NCBI GenBank assembly: GCA_045538755.1 | Contig: JAZQEC010000018.1 | Span: 1-49,076 of the forward strand | DNA length: 49,076 nucleotides | From: UBA1738 sp045538755 | Lineage (GTDB): Bacteria; Bacillota; Clostridia; UBA1381 | Direction of reading: 5' to 3' | Shown: positions 40,819 to 48,482 of the stretch, piece by piece | Position numbering within the stretch: the stretch's first letter is position 1 | Layout: each line of letters starts with the position of its first letter | Position numbers and translations under genes: made by a program | Notes under the pieces: generated by a model | Database searches by the model: none | The model's input: the letters and a program-made list of their open reading frames with translations, nothing else | What the model was told of the DNA's origin: nothing

Positions 40819-40880
40819 CCGCCCAGATGGACTCGCACCCTCATCTGCCAAACGGCACGCTTTTCTTAAGCTACAAGCGG
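40819..40880 (-). other. tRNA-like relic or small structured RNA directly after sigH
   Basis: The 62-nt minus-strand sequence starts at the base after the sigH stop. It has complementary ends (CCGCTTG/TGGGCGG with GT pairs), a D-arm-like GCTT/AAGC hairpin, a short TGCC/GGCA hairpin and a T-arm-like GGGTGCGAGTCC flanked by GATG/CATC. The anticodon arm is too short for a working tRNA. Confidence 0.4.
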
Positions 40881-41504
40881 TTATTTCCTGCCCAATTCAC
40901 AGAGCAGTTTTTTCTTTATTCTCTGAAGAGCATTATCAATACATTTTTTTGATTTACCAAGAATTTGCGCTATTTCATCATAAGATCTGCCTTCAGTATA
41001 ATAAATTAAAACTTGCATCTCAAGTTTGCTTAAAGCTTTATTTATTTTATACTCAACCATAGTCAGGTCTTCCTGCTCAATTACAATAGCTTCAGGGTTT
41101 TGAACACCATCATCAAGCACTGCATCAAGTGTATCACCCAAATCGCCTTCCGTATCCGTCTTGTCAAGTGAAATATAGGAGTTTAACGGAATGTGCTTTT
41201 TGCGTGTAGCCGCTTTAACAGCAGTTATAATCTGCCGTGAAATGCAAATTCCTGCAAAATGTTTAAAGGAGCTTCCTTCTTTCGGGCTATACTCTTTAAC
41301 AGCCTTATAAAGTCCTATCATTCCCTCTTGTGCAACATCGTCCTTTTCTGCACCAACCAAAAAATATGTATTTGCTTTTGAATAAACATAATTGCGGTAT
41401 CTTGCCATAATATGATTAAGAGCATCTTCATCACCGTTTTGTGCCATTGTTACAACTTCGTCGTCTGGCAAGGTGTATAAAGACTGCTCATTTATCCCGT
41501 TCAC
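40881..41504 (-). CDS. sigH: RNA polymerase sporulation sigma factor SigH
   Basis: The 207-residue sigma-70 family protein has region 2 (ALNHIMARYRNYVYSKANTY, DDVAQEGMIGLYKAVKEY) and region 4 (LSKLEMQVLIYYTEGRSYDE, IAQILGKSKKCIDNALQRIK). It matches SigH, which starts sporulation and stationary-phase transcription. The frame opens with TTG at 41519, but that codon is inside the ribosome binding site. GTG 41504, 8 nt after GGAGG, is the likely start. A perfect consensus sigma-A promoter lies upstream. Confidence 0.94.
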   Translation of the reverse strand: MNGINEQSLYTLPDDEVVTMAQNGDEDALNHIMARYRNYVYSKANTYFLVGAEKDDVAQEGMIGLYKAVKEYSPKEGSSFKHFAGICISRQIITAVKAATRKKHIPLNSYISLDKTDTEGDLGDTLDAVLDDGVQNPEAIVIEQEDLTMVEYKINKALSKLEMQVLIYYTEGRSYDEIAQILGKSKKCIDNALQRIKKKLLCELGRK

Positions 41505-41539
41505 TGCAAGTACCTCCAATCAGCTGTTTATTGTAAATT

Positions 41540-41568
41540 ATTATACCACCAAAAGAAATCGTTGTCAA
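41540..41568 (-). promoter_or_regulatory. Consensus sigma-A promoter of sigH
   Basis: Perfect TTGACA (41568-41563), a 17-bp spacer and TGG-extended perfect TATAAT (41545-41540) lie on the minus strand. Confidence 0.88.
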
Positions 41569-41683
41569 GGAAAATTTATATATTTTTACCAACATTCACT
41601 TAATATTCGCATTTATTTTTATCGATTTTTTCCAATATTCTACAAATTTCGACAAAGAGATTTTATCATTATCTGCACATCAC

Positions 41684-41712
41684 TTGATTTCATCATTAAA
41701 ATGTGATATACT
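41684..41712 (+). promoter_or_regulatory. Promoter of the small membrane protein gene
   Basis: TTGATT (41684-41689), a 17-bp spacer and TGA-extended TATACT (41707-41712). Confidence 0.65.
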
Positions 41713-41737
41713 TACAAAAAACTTAGTGGAGGGCATT

Positions 41738-42037
41738 ATGAAAGGTATCGGTAAAATTTTTGACACAAAATATGGTGGTTTGATATTTTCACTTGCAAGT
41801 GGCTGTGCGTACTTTATAATCATTCTTGATTTTATTTTAAAATCTTCAGCTTCAGGAGGATTACTGGGATTTTTCTTTTTTCCTGCCATAATATGCGGAG
41901 CAGGACTTGTCCTTTTAAAAACCATAAAAAAGCTTCAGGATGAAGAACGTCCTGAAAAGGTAAATCTTATTGTTTATGCACACATTGGTTTGATATTAAT
42001 AAGCATTGCGTTTCTTTTCGATATAATTTTGAACTAA
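41738..42037 (+). CDS. Small membrane protein of unknown function
   Basis: The 99-residue protein has three hydrophobic segments (about residues 13-33, 40-60 and 77-97), with a charged loop LKTIKKLQDEERPEKVN between the last two. I recognise no family. The frame is open upstream to 41684, but ATG 41738 with GGAGGG and the promoter decide the start. It is a lone plus-strand gene between sigH and the M42 genes and has its own terminator. Confidence 0.78.
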   Translation: MKGIGKIFDTKYGGLIFSLASGCAYFIIILDFILKSSASGGLLGFFFFPAIICGAGLVLLKTIKKLQDEERPEKVNLIVYAHIGLILISIAFLFDIILN

Positions 42038-42044
42038 AAAAGCA

Positions 42045-42078
42045 AGGAATGTTAAAATTCATTTTGCCATTCTTTTTT
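42045..42078 (+). terminator. Terminator of the small membrane protein gene
   Basis: An imperfect AAGGAATG/CATTCTT stem with an inner AAAAT/ATTTT is followed by TTTTTT. Confidence 0.65.
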
Positions 42079-42085
42079 ATTATAC

Positions 42086-42119
42086 AAAAAAATGAGTCGG
42101 GTAGAATACCGAACTCATT
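42086..42119 (-). terminator. Terminator of the murD-M42 region
   Basis: AATGAG and CTCATT arms with an inner CGG/CCG give a hairpin followed on the minus strand by TTTTTTT. A second, longer hairpin (AAAAAGCACA/TGTGCTTTTT, about 42121-42186) lies between it and the last M42 gene. Confidence 0.65.
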
Positions 42120-42184
42120 CAAAAAGCACATTAATGTTTAATTTTCTCTGAACTTTGGGCTACATTATTTACACGTGTGCTTTT

Positions 42185-43153
42185 TTAAATATTTTGAGCA
42201 AATAATACTACAAGTTCTTTGCAGGCATTTAAATCGCTTACCGCTATCATCTCGGAAGGTGAATGAATATAGCGGGTTGGAATTGAAATTCCGCCTGTCT
42301 TAACACCATTTCCTGTAAAATGAATTACGCCTGCATCAGTTCCGCCCTCTGTCATTATTTCAAGCTGATACTTTATATCATTTTCCTTTGCGAGCTCTAA
42401 AAGCTTCTCACGAACCTCTCTGCTTGTAATCACAGAGTAGTCCATAACTTTTATCGCCGCTCCTTCACCAAGCTTCACCGCCATTTTAGGGCATTTAGGT
42501 GTATCTCCCGTGTCGGTAATATCAACAGCCAAAGCATAATCAGGATTTATCGAAAAAGCCGCCGTTCTTGCGCCACGAAGACCAACTTCTTCTTGTGTTG
42601 TGAATACAAAATACAAATCATTTTCTGACCTAACTGTTTTTAATGCTTCAATAAGTACCCAGCAACCTACTCGGTTATCAAGTGCTTTTGAAATCACGTT
42701 TTGTCCCTGAAGGTAAAAATCGCCTACAAACACCGCCGAATCACCAACAGATACAAGCTTTTCAGCCTCTTCTCTATTCTTTGCGCCAATATCAATATAC
42801 ATTTTTGACATAGACCTTTTTTCGTTTTCTTCCTCAGTTCCGACTACGCCGATTGTGCCATTTTCAAACCTTACCTTTCTATTAACAAGATTTCTAAGGA
42901 AAAGGCCACCCACATCAGCAAAACGCAAAAATCCGTTTTCGTCTATAAATGTTACAATAATACCGATTTCATCACAATGTGCTGCAAACATAACTTTTTT
43001 TCCTCTGCCCTTTTTGCGAGCTATAAGATTCCCGAGTGCATCGGTATATATTTCATCCGCATATCCTTCAATCTCTGCTTTAATAAGCTCAGTTATCTTT
43101 TCTTCACACCCTGATGGCGCATCGCAAGAGGTTAGTTTTTTCAGTAATTCCAT
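42185..43153 (-). CDS. M42 family metallo-aminopeptidase, copy 1
   Basis: The 322-residue protein has the M42 di-metal motifs AAHCDEIGIIV, ISKALDNRVGCWVL, TTQEEVGLRGARTAAF, ALAVDITDTGD and RYIHSPSEMIA. M42 enzymes form large tetrahedral complexes that trim peptides; some members act as cellulases or deblocking aminopeptidases. It starts directly after copy 2 (adjacent bases) with GAGGTG upstream of the ATG. It is the last of three tandem paralogues. Confidence 0.92.
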   Translation of the reverse strand: MELLKKLTSCDAPSGCEEKITELIKAEIEGYADEIYTDALGNLIARKKGRGKKVMFAAHCDEIGIIVTFIDENGFLRFADVGGLFLRNLVNRKVRFENGTIGVVGTEEENEKRSMSKMYIDIGAKNREEAEKLVSVGDSAVFVGDFYLQGQNVISKALDNRVGCWVLIEALKTVRSENDLYFVFTTQEEVGLRGARTAAFSINPDYALAVDITDTGDTPKCPKMAVKLGEGAAIKVMDYSVITSREVREKLLELAKENDIKYQLEIMTEGGTDAGVIHFTGNGVKTGGISIPTRYIHSPSEMIAVSDLNACKELVVLFAQNI

Positions 43154-44167
43154 TTATATCACCTCATCAATTCTATCTAAAAACATCTCTGCCAAATCAT
43201 ACATTGCCTGCAAGTCTAAAAGCGAAGCAATTCCGCACGGCGAATGCAAATATCTGCAAGGTATCGATACAGATGCAGTTTTTACACCGCCGCCTGCAAG
43301 ATGTATTCTACCCGCATCATTACCTCCTGATGTCTTTCTTTTATACTGCACAGGTATTCCTGCCGCCTTTGCATTTTCAAACAGCCATTTATGAAACTTC
43401 TTGTCCACAATAGTAGTCCTGTCCATAAAAGTAACAACAGCGCCGCCTGCAAGATTGGTAACGTAATCATAATCATCCACACCGTAAACATCACTGCAGG
43501 TCGTAGCTTCAAGCACAAGTGCAATATTAGGCATAATTCTGTGTGCCGCAACCCTTGCGCCGCGAAGTCCTACTTCTTCCTGAGTTGTAAAACAGAAATA
43601 GGTGTCATATTTTACAGGCTTTTTTATCAACTCCATCAAAACGGCACACCCTGCTCTGTCATCGATTGCCTTTGCTTTTATAGTATCTTTTGAAAGCAAC
43701 TCAAACTTCGTATCAAATGCAATATAATCCCCTATCTTGACCTTTTTCTCGGCAGTTTTCTTATCTTTAGCACCGATATCTATGAACAAATTTTTGATTT
43801 CCGGAACAGAATCGCGCTCCGAGGGTTTTTGAAGGTGAATTGCCTTCATACCGATAATTCCCTTAACCTTGTTTTCACCTATGACAACTTTTTTAGAAAT
43901 TATTACTCTTGTATCAATTCCGCCGACAGTTTTAAACTTAATATAGCCTTTATCATTAATGCCGCTTACTATAAGTCCGACCTCGTCCATATGCGCTGAC
44001 AGCATTACTTTTTTATCAGAGCTTCCTTTTTTTAGGGCGATTAGGTTTCCAATATTGTCAACTGTTATTTGGTCGGCATAAGGCTCAATTTCTTTCCTAA
44101 TAAAATTTCTTACTGCGCCTTCGTCACCGCTTACGCCGTTTAAATTTGTCAGTTCCTTTATAAGCAT
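43154..44167 (-). CDS. M42 family metallo-aminopeptidase, copy 2
   Basis: The 337-residue protein has SAHMDEVGLIVSG, AKAIDDRAGCAVL, TTQEEVGLRGARVAAHRI and RYLHSPCGIASL. The position that is usually Asp in the A.D motif reads ALVLEATTCSD. The final glutamate region is altered (HSPCGI instead of HSPxE), so substrate preference may differ. ATG 44167 lies 7 nt after GGAGG; an ATG six bases upstream is too close to it. It overlaps copy 3 by 10 nt. Confidence 0.92.
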   Translation of the reverse strand: MLIKELTNLNGVSGDEGAVRNFIRKEIEPYADQITVDNIGNLIALKKGSSDKKVMLSAHMDEVGLIVSGINDKGYIKFKTVGGIDTRVIISKKVVIGENKVKGIIGMKAIHLQKPSERDSVPEIKNLFIDIGAKDKKTAEKKVKIGDYIAFDTKFELLSKDTIKAKAIDDRAGCAVLMELIKKPVKYDTYFCFTTQEEVGLRGARVAAHRIMPNIALVLEATTCSDVYGVDDYDYVTNLAGGAVVTFMDRTTIVDKKFHKWLFENAKAAGIPVQYKRKTSGGNDAGRIHLAGGGVKTASVSIPCRYLHSPCGIASLLDLQAMYDLAEMFLDRIDEVI

Positions 44168-45198
44168 AGCCATTCCTCCATATCATCGCCAAGATTTTCA
44201 ACGAAAAATGTCAAAAGCTCCGAGACTGACTTAACGTCTGAAATCGCAAGGGTTTCCACTGAAGTGTGCATATATTTTAAAGGTATTGACAAAAGTCCTG
44301 TCGGAATTCCGTTTTTTACAACTTGGATTGCCCATGCATCAGTTCCCGTGTTTCCGCTGTCTACGTCAACCTGCGTTTTTATATTATGTGCACTTGCTGT
44401 ATCCATAAGCCGCTTATAGATTTTCGGGTGAATGTTTGGACCGCAGGTCACAACAACGCCCTTTCCAATTTCATATGCATCGTCACTGTTATCGGGAGTT
44501 ATTCCGTGGCAAACATCAATCGCAATCGCAATGTCGGGTTCAATTTCATAGGTTGCTGTCATTGCACCGAAGCCTCCAACCTCTTCCTGCACTGCTATGA
44601 CTGCGTATACATCAACATCAATTTTGCTTTTTGCGAGATTTTTAAGCACCTCAATAACCGCCGCTATGCTTGCACGGTCATCAAGAGATTTGCCCGAAAA
44701 CTGTCCTGACATAAGCTCGCCTGAAGACTGGTCAAGTGTTATGCTGTCTCCGATTGAAACAATTCTTTTTACCTCATCCGCCAAAAGACCTGTATCTACT
44801 GCCATATCGGAAAGTTTTGAGCTCTTTTTATCTTCGCCTTTAGCTTGAAGATGCGGAGGTTTTGCACCAACAACACCTTTTAAATCACGTTTTCCGTGAA
44901 CTATAACCTCGCTCGACGGGAGAATTCTTGGGTCAACTCCGCCCACACAGGCTACCGTTATAAATCCTCTTTCGTCTATATCCTTTACCATAAGCCCGAT
45001 TTCATCACAATGGGCTTCAATCATAACCTTCTTTGCGCCTTTTTTACCGCATCTTTTAATTGCAATAATACTTCCGAGATTATCGGTATAAGCTTCATCG
45101 CAATACAGCTCAAGATTTTTTTTTATTTCGTCGGTAATTCTGTATTCAAAGCCTGAAATACCGCGCATATCGCTTAATTTTTTAATAAGCTTTTTCAA
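44158..45198 (-). CDS. M42 family metallo-aminopeptidase, copy 3
   Basis: The 346-residue protein has EAHCDEIGLMVKD, SLDDRASIAAV, AVQEEVGGFGAMTATY, AIAIDVCHG and KYMHTSVETLAI. It is the most diverged of the trio (VGGFGA for VGLRGA). The start is TTG 45196-45198 with AGGAAG upstream and gives the usual N-terminus (KKLSDMRGISGFEYRI). It lies 15 nt after murD, so murD and all three M42 genes may be one transcript. Confidence 0.92.
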   Translation of the reverse strand: MKKLIKKLSDMRGISGFEYRITDEIKKNLELYCDEAYTDNLGSIIAIKRCGKKGAKKVMIEAHCDEIGLMVKDIDERGFITVACVGGVDPRILPSSEVIVHGKRDLKGVVGAKPPHLQAKGEDKKSSKLSDMAVDTGLLADEVKRIVSIGDSITLDQSSGELMSGQFSGKSLDDRASIAAVIEVLKNLAKSKIDVDVYAVIAVQEEVGGFGAMTATYEIEPDIAIAIDVCHGITPDNSDDAYEIGKGVVVTCGPNIHPKIYKRLMDTASAHNIKTQVDVDSGNTGTDAWAIQVVKNGIPTGLLSIPLKYMHTSVETLAISDVKSVSELLTFFVENLGDDMEEWLCL

Positions 45199-45212
45199 AC
45201 TTTACACTTCCT

Positions 45213-46565
45213 TTAAAGTTCATTTACTAATTTTTTGAAAAGGTTTCCTCTCTCTTCAAAATTTGCGAACATATCAAAGCTGGTCGATGCGGGCGACAGT
45301 AAAACTACGTCACCACTTGTAGCTTTTTTATATGCCGTCTTTACCACTTCATCATAGCTTTCGCATCTTATAACCTCAACAGCCTCTCCGCCTGCTTTCT
45401 TTAGCGACTCCTCAATCTTGTCAGCAGTCTTACCTATTAAGATTAAAGTTTTAACCTTTTCGCAAAGCGACGGACCGAGCTCGTCGTAAGGTATTCCCTT
45501 ATCTTTTCCGCCCGCAATCATTATTACCTTTTTATCAAATACCTTTAAGGTATTGATGCTTCGATTAGGACTTGAGTCAATCGAGCTATTATAATATCTT
45601 ACACCATTAAGTGTACGGACAAGTTCAATTCTGTGTTCTACTCCGCCAAAAGTTTTTGCAACCTCTAAAATAATGCCGTCGTCTACCAGTCCTTCGACTG
45701 CCGCAATAGCAGCCATATAGTTTTCGACGTTATGCATACCCGGTATTTTTATATCATCAATTTTTATCACAGGCTTTTCTGACCTGTATATGGTATCACC
45801 TTTAAGATGGATATATGCATTTTCTTTTGAAGAAAAGTCCACACATATACCCTTTGCTTCTTTCCCGATTTTTGCAGTCTCCTCATTCGACTTATTAACA
45901 ACCAGTTTGTCTGCCGCTCCTTGATAAAGCATTATGTTCTTTTTAGCATCAATGTATTCCTGATAGTCCTTGTGAACATCAAGGTGATTTGGGCTTAGGT
46001 TTGTTATAACTGCAATTTTAGGCGATTTTTTCATAGTGTGAAGTTGGAAGCTTGAAAGCTCTAAAATAACCCAATCACTTGCTTTCATTCGCTCTGTCTC
46101 AGTAAGTAGAGGATTTCCAATGTTTCCGCCAAGCCATGTCTTATAGCCTGCCGCCGTCATCATTTTATGAATAAGTGTGGTCGTTGTAGTCTTTCCGTCA
46201 CTTCCCGTAACCGCAATTATATTTGCAGGACAAATATCAAAAAAGACTTCCATTTCACTCGTTATCAAGCTCCCGTTTTCCTTTGCCGCAAGCAGTGCCG
46301 GATGGTCAAATCGAAGCCCCGGAGTTTTGAAAATAATTTCGCCCGAAAGGTTGTCAAGATAGTCCTCTCCTAAAACAATCCTTACTCCAAGCGCAGAAAA
46401 CTCATCATATATACCGCCAAGCTGCTCACGTGTACGCCTGTCAAAACCCGTTACATTTGCGCCGAGCTTCACCAAATACTTAATTAAAGGGCGGTTGGAA
46501 ATTCCAAGTCCGATTACCGATATATTTTTATTATAAACCGTAGTTTTAAATTCTTCTAAATTCAT
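45213..46565 (-). CDS. murD: UDP-N-acetylmuramoylalanine--D-glutamate ligase
   Basis: MurD adds D-glutamate to UDP-MurNAc-L-Ala. The 450-residue protein shows VIGLGISNRPLIKYL at the N-terminal Rossmann domain, the ATP loop TGSDGKTTTTTLIHKM, LSPNHLDVH and GVEHRIELV. The following motif, usually NDSKATN, reads NSSIDSSPNRSI, a variant seen in a subset of Clostridia. The frame opens at 46613, but ATG 46565 has GGAGG 7 nt upstream. It is not in a dcw cluster; its neighbours are peptidases. Confidence 0.95.
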   Translation of the reverse strand: MNLEEFKTTVYNKNISVIGLGISNRPLIKYLVKLGANVTGFDRRTREQLGGIYDEFSALGVRIVLGEDYLDNLSGEIIFKTPGLRFDHPALLAAKENGSLITSEMEVFFDICPANIIAVTGSDGKTTTTTLIHKMMTAAGYKTWLGGNIGNPLLTETERMKASDWVILELSSFQLHTMKKSPKIAVITNLSPNHLDVHKDYQEYIDAKKNIMLYQGAADKLVVNKSNEETAKIGKEAKGICVDFSSKENAYIHLKGDTIYRSEKPVIKIDDIKIPGMHNVENYMAAIAAVEGLVDDGIILEVAKTFGGVEHRIELVRTLNGVRYYNSSIDSSPNRSINTLKVFDKKVIMIAGGKDKGIPYDELGPSLCEKVKTLILIGKTADKIEESLKKAGGEAVEVIRCESYDEVVKTAYKKATSGDVVLLSPASTSFDMFANFEERGNLFKKLVNEL

Positions 46566-46584
46566 ATATATCCCTCCACTATTT

Positions 46585-46613
46585 ATTATACCACATTTAT
46601 CCAAAAATAACAA
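46585..46613 (-). promoter_or_regulatory. murD promoter
   Basis: TTGTTA (46613-46608), a 17-bp spacer and TGG-extended TATAAT (46590-46585) lie on the minus strand. Confidence 0.72.
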
Positions 46614-46624
46614 TATTAAAAAGC

Positions 46625-46652
46625 AAAAGAGCGAGATTTCTCTCGCTCTTTT
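46625..46652 (-). terminator. Terminator after the repeat-rich secreted protein
   Basis: A perfect 12-bp stem AAAAGAGCGAGA/TCTCGCTCTTTT with loop TTTC begins 3 nt after the stop codon; GCTTTTTAAT follows on the minus strand. Confidence 0.85.
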
Positions 46653-46655
46653 GAA

Positions 46656-47870
46656 TTATTTTTCTACAACAATATACTTTGTATATGCACCTGTTGAATA
46701 CTCCTCATAGATTATATTTCCATTTTCATCATATTCTGCTTTATTCCAGAAACCTTCTGAATCTTCATAGGATATGTTATTGCCTTTTTCGTCATACACA
46801 TTTTTTGACCAATATCCGTCAGAGCTTTCAAAAGTGTTGATGCCTTGGGTGTATGTGGATTTTTCCCAGCGACCGTCTTCATATTGACGGAACATTCCGT
46901 TTTCGTTATGTGTAACTGTGTACTTTTCGCCGTAAGAATTTTCGCCGATTTCGTTGCCGTTTTCATCATATTCCCACTTTTCCCAGAATCCGTCGGATCT
47001 CTCATAGCTTCCAGAATTTTCGCCGTAGGTTGATTTTTCCCAGGTTCCTTCAGAGTCTTCACTGTAACTGGATGTTTCGTCAGAATTGCTTCTATACCAG
47101 TAGCCGTCGGAAGCTTCATAGAAATAACTGTTTCCGTCGTAAACCCATTTTTCCCAGTAACCGTCTGAGGTTTCGCTATAAACCTTTTCGCCTGCGCTGT
47201 TATAAGTATATTTTATCCAGTAACCATCGGTTGTTTCTTCATATATCTTATTTCCGACTTCATCATAAGTATAGTTTGTTATTACTCCATAGCTTGATTC
47301 CCTTGAGATAAGCTGACCAAATACGTCATACGTACTCTTTACCCAATAGTTATCGCCGCTTCTATTATATATCTCATTTCCGTTTTCATCATATTCCCAA
47401 GTTAGCGGGCTTCCGTCTGATGACAGTCCTTCAACAGGCAATGAAACCAGTTCTCTTACTTTGACAACACGGTTATCCCCGTCCCAGTCAACCTTTAAAT
47501 TAAAAGCTTCAGCACAAGCTCTTAGGGGAACTAATGTTCTGTCGTCAACAATAGTTGCAGGCACGTCGATTTCTTTCTGTTCGCCGTTTATTGTCATAAC
47601 CTTGCTATCGATAACAAATTCAACTGTTGTATCGTCTTTGCCTGCGATAACTCTTCTTTCGTCGTGGATATAGTCAACCCATGCGCCGATTTCTTCAAAG
47701 ACTGCACGAAGAGGAAGCATTGTTCTGCCTTCTATAATGATAGGCTGAACGTCCGTTTTCAGTCTCTCTCCGCCCACAAAAACTTTAATTGTGGAATCCG
47801 CAAATGTGGGGTTTACTACTGTAAAAAACGCACTTACAGCTAAAATTAATGATAAAATTTTCTTTTTCAT
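46656..47870 (-). CDS. Secreted repeat protein: copper-amine-oxidase-type domain plus DGYW/YD-like repeats
   Basis: The 404-residue protein has a signal peptide (1-24), a copper amine oxidase N-terminal-type domain (about 28-140, with RTMLPLRAVFEEIGAWVDY and RTLVPLRACAEAFNLKVDW) and 12-13 tandem repeats of about 18-21 residues (155-404). Typical repeats read SDGYWEKWVYD, SDGFWEKWEYD and SEGFWNKAEYD, with YDENGN turns like YD/RHS repeats. The same N-terminal domain occurs in the amidase at 14050-15759, where it probably binds the cell wall. A wall-associated structural or adhesive role is likely; catalysis is not suggested. It has its own promoter and terminator. Confidence 0.88.
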   Translation of the reverse strand: MKKKILSLILAVSAFFTVVNPTFADSTIKVFVGGERLKTDVQPIIIEGRTMLPLRAVFEEIGAWVDYIHDERRVIAGKDDTTVEFVIDSKVMTINGEQKEIDVPATIVDDRTLVPLRACAEAFNLKVDWDGDNRVVKVRELVSLPVEGLSSDGSPLTWEYDENGNEIYNRSGDNYWVKSTYDVFGQLISRESSYGVITNYTYDEVGNKIYEETTDGYWIKYTYNSAGEKVYSETSDGYWEKWVYDGNSYFYEASDGYWYRSNSDETSSYSEDSEGTWEKSTYGENSGSYERSDGFWEKWEYDENGNEIGENSYGEKYTVTHNENGMFRQYEDGRWEKSTYTQGINTFESSDGYWSKNVYDEKGNNISYEDSEGFWNKAEYDENGNIIYEEYSTGAYTKYIVVEK

Positions 47871-47915
47871 AATACCTTTCCTTTCTGCTAATTACTTTTA
47901 AAAATTGATGATATT

Positions 47916-47944
47916 AATATATCACATCTGGAATTTTCTGTCAA
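47916..47944 (-). promoter_or_regulatory. Promoter of the repeat-rich secreted protein gene
   Basis: Perfect TTGACA (47944-47939), a 17-bp spacer and TGA-extended TATATT (47921-47916) lie on the minus strand. Confidence 0.78.
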
Positions 47945-47958
47945 TAAAAATTGTACAT

Positions 47959-47992
47959 AAAAAGCAAAAGAGCGAGATTAAATCTCGCTTTT
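47959..47992 (-). terminator. Terminator after the mini-ORFs
   Basis: AGCGAGAT/ATCTCGCT (47971-47978 with 47982-47989), followed on the minus strand by CTTTTGCTTTTTAT. Its 5' side shares a 21-nt identity with 46618-46638. Confidence 0.78.
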
Positions 47993-47995
47993 CGC

Positions 47996-48085
47996 TTATG
48001 TATTGATTTTTTTGACGATGTGCTCTTGTGCACGCCTCAAAGTACTTTTAGCATAATCAATCCTTGTCGTTACCGTTATCGGCAT
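47996..48085 (-). CDS. Possible 29-residue overlapping mini-ORF
   Basis: An ATG-initiated frame overlaps the 3' end of the 43-residue ORF by 29 nt and ends just before a terminator. It reads MPITVTTRIDYAKSTLRRAQ followed by EHIVKKINT, a basic amphipathic helix that looks like coding sequence rather than chance. No clear ribosome binding site is seen, so translation would be coupled to the upstream ORF. It could also be the frameshifted end of a longer ancestral protein. Confidence 0.4.
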   Translation of the reverse strand: MPITVTTRIDYAKSTLRRAQEHIVKKINT

Positions 48086-48188
48086 TTACATATACTTCTT
48101 CCATTTGAATTTGAATTTCTTTTAATTCTTCGATTATATTTGTTATTTTGTTAAAGAGATTGTAGTACATATCTTTATAATTAGGCAT
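48057..48188 (-). CDS. Conserved-looking 43-residue small protein
   Basis: The small ORF begins MPNYKDMYYNLFNKITNI and continues as one acidic amphipathic helix (EELKEIQIQMEEVYV). AGGAG lies 10 nt before the ATG. I recall similar short proteins (MxNYKxMYxxLF) in many Clostridia, without known function. It is preceded by a long structured leader with its own promoter and an attenuator-like hairpin, so it is probably a regulated gene and not an annotation artefact. Confidence 0.72.
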   Translation of the reverse strand: MPNYKDMYYNLFNKITNIIEELKEIQIQMEEVYVNADNGNDKD

Positions 48189-48212
48189 AATTGTAAGACT
48201 CCTTTCATAATT

Positions 48213-48259
48213 CTCACGCAATTAAAAAATGCGTGGCAAGAAAAATCTGTACCACGCAC
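48213..48259 (-). promoter_or_regulatory. Terminator/antiterminator-like switch before the mini-ORFs
   Basis: On the minus strand three complementary segments follow each other: A = GTGCGTGG (48259-48252), B = CCACGCA (48236-48230) with TTTTTT directly after it (48229-48224), and C = TGCGTG (48220-48215). A with B gives an intrinsic terminator; B with C gives a competing hairpin. The ribosome binding site follows 10 nt later. Confidence 0.65.
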
Positions 48260-48277
48260 AAAAACGCGGCTTAGATT

Positions 48278-48456
48278 TAATGTTACCACACATTTTACTC
48301 TAAATATGAATACTAGTAAACAAATATCATATTGAAGCCTGCGTTTTTAGCAAAACGCAAATTTGTTTACTACTGAAAATAACACAAAAAGAATATTCAA
48401 ATGAATATTACATATTAATTATTAAATTTAAAGTAAAATATGTGGTGGTTACATTA
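48278..48456 (-). other. Long palindromic leader RNA/element upstream of the mini-ORFs
   Basis: The arms 48278-48305 and 48426-48456 are imperfect inverse copies (TACCACACATTTTACTC region against AGTAAAATATGTGGTGGTTA). Inside lie a hairpin AATATTC/GAATATT (48392-48409) and a 12-bp hairpin TAGTAAACAAAT/ATTTGTTTACTA (48314-48372) with inner TGCGTTTT/AAAACGCA. The predicted transcript begins at the right arm. There is no ORF in 48189-48549. Confidence 0.7.
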
Positions 48457-48481
48457 TATCATATCTTTCCCAATAAAGCAA
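48453..48481 (-). promoter_or_regulatory. Promoter of the structured leader and mini-ORFs
   Basis: TTGCTT (48481-48476), a 17-bp spacer and TGA-extended TATAAT (48458-48453) lie on the minus strand, just upstream of the palindrome. Confidence 0.7.
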
Positions 48482-48482
48482 T

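Noticed and set aside
40819..40880. Functional tRNA after sigH
   Set aside because: Only 62 nt, with an anticodon arm of 4 bp and a 4-nt loop.
40819..40880. Cobalamin riboswitch (GGTGCGAGTCC resembles its core)
   Set aside because: The remaining conserved boxes, including the GCCACTG-type segment, are missing and the element is too short.
40881..41519. TTG start of sigH at 41519
   Set aside because: The codon lies inside the GGAGG of the GTG start at 41504.
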